Positions 6,139 through 8,402 of a stretch of 8,402 bases of DNA are shown in pieces. Made by a program: the position numbers and the translations under genes. Source of the stretch: JBJXFY01 sp046155815 (GTDB taxonomy: Bacteria > Verrucomicrobiota > Verrucomicrobiia > Limisphaerales > CAIMTB01). A model generated the notes under the pieces. The model was not told the DNA's origin. It made no database searches and saw only the letters and a program-made list of their open reading frames with translations. The first letter of the stretch is position 1; each line of letters opens with the position of its first letter. Where the stretch lies: positions 1-8,402 of the forward strand of contig JBJXFY010000015.1 of NCBI GenBank assembly GCA_046155815.1, written 5' to 3'.

Positions 6139-6172
6139 CTCGCGGTCCCGCTAAACCCCCGCTCGCGGCCCC
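6139..6172 (+). repeat. Near-identical 11-bp direct repeats between antitoxin and toxin genes
   Basis: CTCGCGGTCCC (6139-6149) and CTCGCGGCCCC (6162-6172) match at 10 of 11 bases and start 23 bp apart, close to two helical turns. They lie in the 72-nt gap between the DUF433 and DUF5615 genes. They could be a pair of binding sites giving the toxin separate control, or chance in a C-rich stretch. Confidence 0.25.
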
Positions 6173-6178
6173 CTTGAT

Positions 6179-6184
6179 AGAGGG
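6179..6184 (+). promoter_or_regulatory. Ribosome binding site of the DUF5615 toxin gene
   Basis: AGAGGG lies 5 nt before the ATG at 6190, giving the toxin a fair Shine-Dalgarno match although its antitoxin has none. This supports the chosen toxin start. Confidence 0.5.
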
Positions 6185-6189
6185 CCATC

Positions 6190-6558
6190 ATGCGCTTCAT
6201 CACCGACCAAAACTTCCCACGCGCCTGCCAGCCGCTGCTGGCCGAATTCGGGCACGAGCTTTGTGACCTTCGGTTTCCCATCGCCACCAGCGCGCCCGAT
6301 GACTGGATCTTCACCGAGGCACAGCGGCTTGATGCGGTTCTGCTCACCACGGACAAGGACTTCTTTCACACCGTTCCGTTCCGCTACCCCCGCCACGCGG
6401 GCGTGATCGTCGTGAACTTGGACCGGCCCAATCGCCGGCGGATTTTGGACCGCCTGCGCCACGGGCTGGCCCTGCTGGCGGAGCGTCCGATCCGCAACCA
6501 CGTCCTCCTCATCCTCGACCGCCATGTCCTCCATTCCCAGCGCACCGGCGACGGCTGA
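6190..6558 (+). CDS. DUF5615 PIN-like toxin (predicted ribonuclease)
   Basis: A 122-residue protein of the DUF5615 / Mut7-C-like PIN family. The N-terminus MRFITDQNFP carries the first acidic residue, Asp6. GHELCDLRF (21-29) and SAPDDWIFTEAQRLDAVLLT (34-53) follow, then TTDKDFF (53-59) with Asp55 and Asp57, and a C-terminal strand-helix part ending LLILDRHVL. PIN-domain enzymes use clustered acidic residues to bind metal and cut RNA; in this family toxicity is presumed rather than shown for most members. It pairs with the DUF433 gene upstream. The last 35 nt overlap the start of the next gene in another frame, which is unusual for a toxin. The final residues (HSQRTGDG) look unconserved, so the overlap may have arisen by read-through into the neighbour. 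The pair has more AT-ending codons than its neighbours, a mild hint of horizontal acquisition. Confidence 0.88.
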   Translation: MRFITDQNFPRACQPLLAEFGHELCDLRFPIATSAPDDWIFTEAQRLDAVLLTTDKDFFHTVPFRYPRHAGVIVVNLDRPNRRRILDRLRHGLALLAERPIRNHVLLILDRHVLHSQRTGDG

Positions 6559-7657
6559 ACCGCCGATCCCCTTCCCCCACGCCCGCCTCCGCGTCTTCCC
6601 GCTCGCCGAACGACGCAGCCTGTCGCGCGTCGAGGACATCCTGCTCGACCCCGACGCCCCGCCCGCGCCGGTCCGCGAGGCCGTCGCCGCGCAGGTCGGT
6701 CAGGCCGCGGCCGACATCCGCGGCGCCCGCGAGCGCGGCGCGGCGGTGATGCTCATCTACGGCGCGCATCTGCTCCGCAATGGCGCCGCCCCGCTGCTGG
6801 AACGCCTCCTGGCCGGCGGCTGGATCACCCACCTCGCCACCAACGGCGCCGGCACGATCCACGACTGGGAATACGCCTGGCTCGGCCGTTCCACCGAGAG
6901 CGTCGAGGCCAACGTCGCCACCGGCACCTTCGGCACCTGGGATGAGACGGGCCGGAACATCCACCTCGCCCTGCTCGCCGGCGGCCTGATCGGCGAGGGC
7001 TACGGCCGCGCCCTGGGCCGCTTCATCCACGAGGACGGCGCCACGCTGCCGCCATCGGACCAGCTCGCCGCGCTCGTCTCGCAGTTCCCCGCCGACCCGC
7101 TCGCGCCCGCCGCGTGCGACCTGCTCGTGGCCATGCAGCGCCACGGGCTGGCCGAGGGCCGGCACGAGGTGATTCACCGCTGGAAGCACGCCTCGATCCT
7201 CGCCGCCGCGTTCCGCCACGGCGTGCCCCTTACGGTGCATCCCGGCATCGGCTACGACATCGTCGCGTGCCACCCGATGTTCAACGGCGCCGTGATCGGC
7301 CGCGCGGCGGAGGCGGACTTCAAGACGTTCTGCGCGTCCGTGGACCGGCTCGACGGCGGTGTCGTTCTCAGCATCGGCTCGGCGATCATGGGGCCGCAGA
7401 TCTTCGAGAAGGCCCTGAGCTGCGTCCACAACGTCCGCGCGCAGGACGCCCGCCCGAACGTGGCCGGGCACGCGATCCACGTGGTCGACCTGCAGGACGG
7501 CGGCGGCTGGGACTGGACGCGGGGCGAACCGCCGAAGACGAACCCGGCCTACTACCTGCGCTTCTGCAAGAGCTACTCCCGCATGGGCGGCGCGATGCAT
7601 TACGTGCAGGCGGACAACGCGGCGTTCACGCGTCATCTGGCGCGGTCACTCGCATGA
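6524..7657 (+). CDS. Deoxyhypusine-synthase-like Rossmann-fold protein, function unknown
   Basis: A 377-residue cytoplasmic protein without signal peptide or membrane segments. The order of blocks recalls the deoxyhypusine/homospermidine synthase fold. AAVMLIYGAHLLRNGAAPLL (73-92) resembles the nucleotide-binding strand-helix. ITHLATNGAGTIHDWEYAWL (101-120) parallels the V-TTGA-I-HD/EED segment. GVPLTVHPGIGYDIV (233-247) parallels the 'iPVf-Pa-tDgsiG' segment, and GGVVLSIGSAIMGPQIFEKA (278-297) parallels the 'iiLGGGv-KH' loop. The lysine that carries the substrate in true deoxyhypusine synthases is not present at the corresponding place; the local sequence is GSAIMGP. Hypusination is therefore unlikely, and an NAD-dependent or other reaction on a different substrate is possible. 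Assignment to this superfamily is from memory of motifs and is tentative. The ATG at 6524 has no ribosome binding site and lies within the toxin gene. The stop overlaps the kinase start (ATGA), so the two are probably coupled. Confidence 0.85.
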   Translation: MSSIPSAPATAEPPIPFPHARLRVFPLAERRSLSRVEDILLDPDAPPAPVREAVAAQVGQAAADIRGARERGAAVMLIYGAHLLRNGAAPLLERLLAGGWITHLATNGAGTIHDWEYAWLGRSTESVEANVATGTFGTWDETGRNIHLALLAGGLIGEGYGRALGRFIHEDGATLPPSDQLAALVSQFPADPLAPAACDLLVAMQRHGLAEGRHEVIHRWKHASILAAAFRHGVPLTVHPGIGYDIVACHPMFNGAVIGRAAEADFKTFCASVDRLDGGVVLSIGSAIMGPQIFEKALSCVHNVRAQDARPNVAGHAIHVVDLQDGGGWDWTRGEPPKTNPAYYLRFCKSYSRMGGAMHYVQADNAAFTRHLARSLA

Positions 7658-8402
7658 CCCCCGCCCGGTTCGCCACCCTCGCCGCCGCGTACCCGCGCCT
7701 GCGCCTCGCGCTCGTCGGCGACTTCTGCCTCGACCGCTACCTCGAGATTGACCCAGCGCGGGCGGAGACCTCGATCGAGACGGGGCTGACGGTCCACAAC
7801 GTCGTCCGCGTGCGCAGCCAGCCCGGCGCGGCGGGCACCATCCTCAACAACCTCGTCGCGCTCGGCATCGGCGAGGTCCATGTCGTCGGCTTCTGCGGCG
7901 ACGACGGCGAGGGGTACGAGCTGCGGCGCGCGCTGGCCGGGCTGCGCGGCGTGGACGCGGCGCCTTTCGTCACGTCGGCCGAGCGACGGACGTTCACCTA
8001 CTGCAAGCCGCTGCTGCGGCACGCCGGCCGGCCGCCGGAGGAGCTGAACCGGCTCGACAGCAAGAACTGGTCGCCCTCGCCCGCCGCGCTTGAGGACCGG
8101 CTCATCGCGTCGCTCCGGAAACTTGCGCCCGCCGTGGACGGCGTGATCGTGATGGACCAGGTGGACGTGCCGGACACGGGCGTGGTCACGGCGCGCGTGC
8201 GGGCGGTGCTGGGCGAACTGGCCGCGGCATTTCCGACGAAGCTGTTCCTCGCCGACAGCCGGCGCGGGCTGGCGGACTGGCCGGCGCTGGGCTTCAAGAT
8301 GAACGCCGCCGAGCTCGCCGCGCTCACCGGCCGAGCCGCCGCCACGGTGGACGCGGCGCAGGCCACGGCCGCCGGCCTCGCGGCACAGACGCGGAGGCCG
8401 GT
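7654..8402 (+). CDS. PfkB-family sugar kinase, HldE/RfaE kinase-domain-like (3' end outside window)
   Basis: 249 complete codons of a ribokinase/PfkB-family kinase; the gene runs off the window with no stop. LALVGDFCLDRYLEI (18-32) matches the HldE-type GD--LD-Y start. QPGAAGTILNNLVALG (56-71) stands where HldE has LGGAANVA-NL-LG. VHVVGFCGDDGEGYEL (75-90) is the V-G--G-D--G block. LNRLD (131-135) matches the 'lRlD' element, and LADSRRGLADW (199-209) followed by FKMNAAELAALTG (214-226) is the D-R/K-G and N--E part. HldE phosphorylates heptose-7-phosphate for LPS core. The canonical RiSPEAPVPV sequence is replaced by ETSIETGLTVHNV (38-50), so the substrate is probably a different phosphosugar or sugar. 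The catalytic GAGD motif lies beyond the edge. The ATG overlaps the stop of the preceding gene as ATGA, indicating an operon with the deoxyhypusine-synthase-like protein. Confidence 0.88.
   Translation, partial: MTPARFATLAAAYPRLRLALVGDFCLDRYLEIDPARAETSIETGLTVHNVVRVRSQPGAAGTILNNLVALGIGEVHVVGFCGDDGEGYELRRALAGLRGVDAAPFVTSAERRTFTYCKPLLRHAGRPPEELNRLDSKNWSPSPAALEDRLIASLRKLAPAVDGVIVMDQVDVPDTGVVTARVRAVLGELAAAFPTKLFLADSRRGLADWPALGFKMNAAELAALTGRAAATVDAAQATAAGLAAQTRRP

Noticed and set aside
6509..7636. Minus-strand open frame of 375 codons opposite the deoxyhypusine-synthase-like gene
   Set aside because: Arg/Gly/Val-rich mirror of the sense codons; the sense frame has coherent strand-helix blocks and an operon-type overlap.

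Overview
The window is a gene-dense, very GC-rich (roughly two thirds G+C by eye) bacterial chromosome segment with ten protein-coding genes. It has no RNA genes, insertion sequences or CRISPR arrays that I can see, and no gap above about 130 bases. The gene set suggests Verrucomicrobiota, perhaps an Opitutaceae-like lineage, with Planctomycetota as the alternative. The pointers are a pseudopilin with the H-X9-DG tail, two tandem NagX/HGSNAT-type membrane acetyltransferases, and the base composition. The taxonomic call is inference.

Layout. Positions 24-2750 form a minus-strand block, in transcription order an MFS transporter, a type IV pilin-like (H-X9-DG) protein and a small lipoprotein. 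The last two are only 2 nt apart and share a ribosome binding site embedded in the pilin 3' end. A 126-nt divergent intergenic region (2751-2876) separates this block from the plus strand. The plus strand starts with two tandem paralogous multi-pass membrane proteins of the heparan-alpha-glucosaminide N-acetyltransferase / DUF5009 type (2877-4091 and 4147-5301). An imperfect 27-bp inverted repeat (5317-5403) follows, then a gamma-glutamylcyclotransferase-like gene (5404-5853) and a DUF433/DUF5615 toxin-antitoxin pair (5905-6117 and 6190-6558). Last come a gene resembling the deoxyhypusine synthase fold (6524-7657) and a PfkB/HldE-like sugar kinase (7654 to the window edge, incomplete), joined by an ATGA overlap.

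How the genes may work together. The acetyltransferase pair next to a divergent sugar-type MFS permease recalls the NagX-permease association of amino-sugar use, although the transporter is not obviously NagP. The deoxyhypusine-synthase-like protein and the kinase look translationally coupled and are probably a functional unit. The first lacks a recognisable catalytic lysine and the second departs from the canonical HldE motif, so this pair is the best candidate for uncharacterised biochemistry. The toxin gene overlaps the start of this pair by 35 nt. Most long open frames on the opposite strands are high-GC shadows and were left out.
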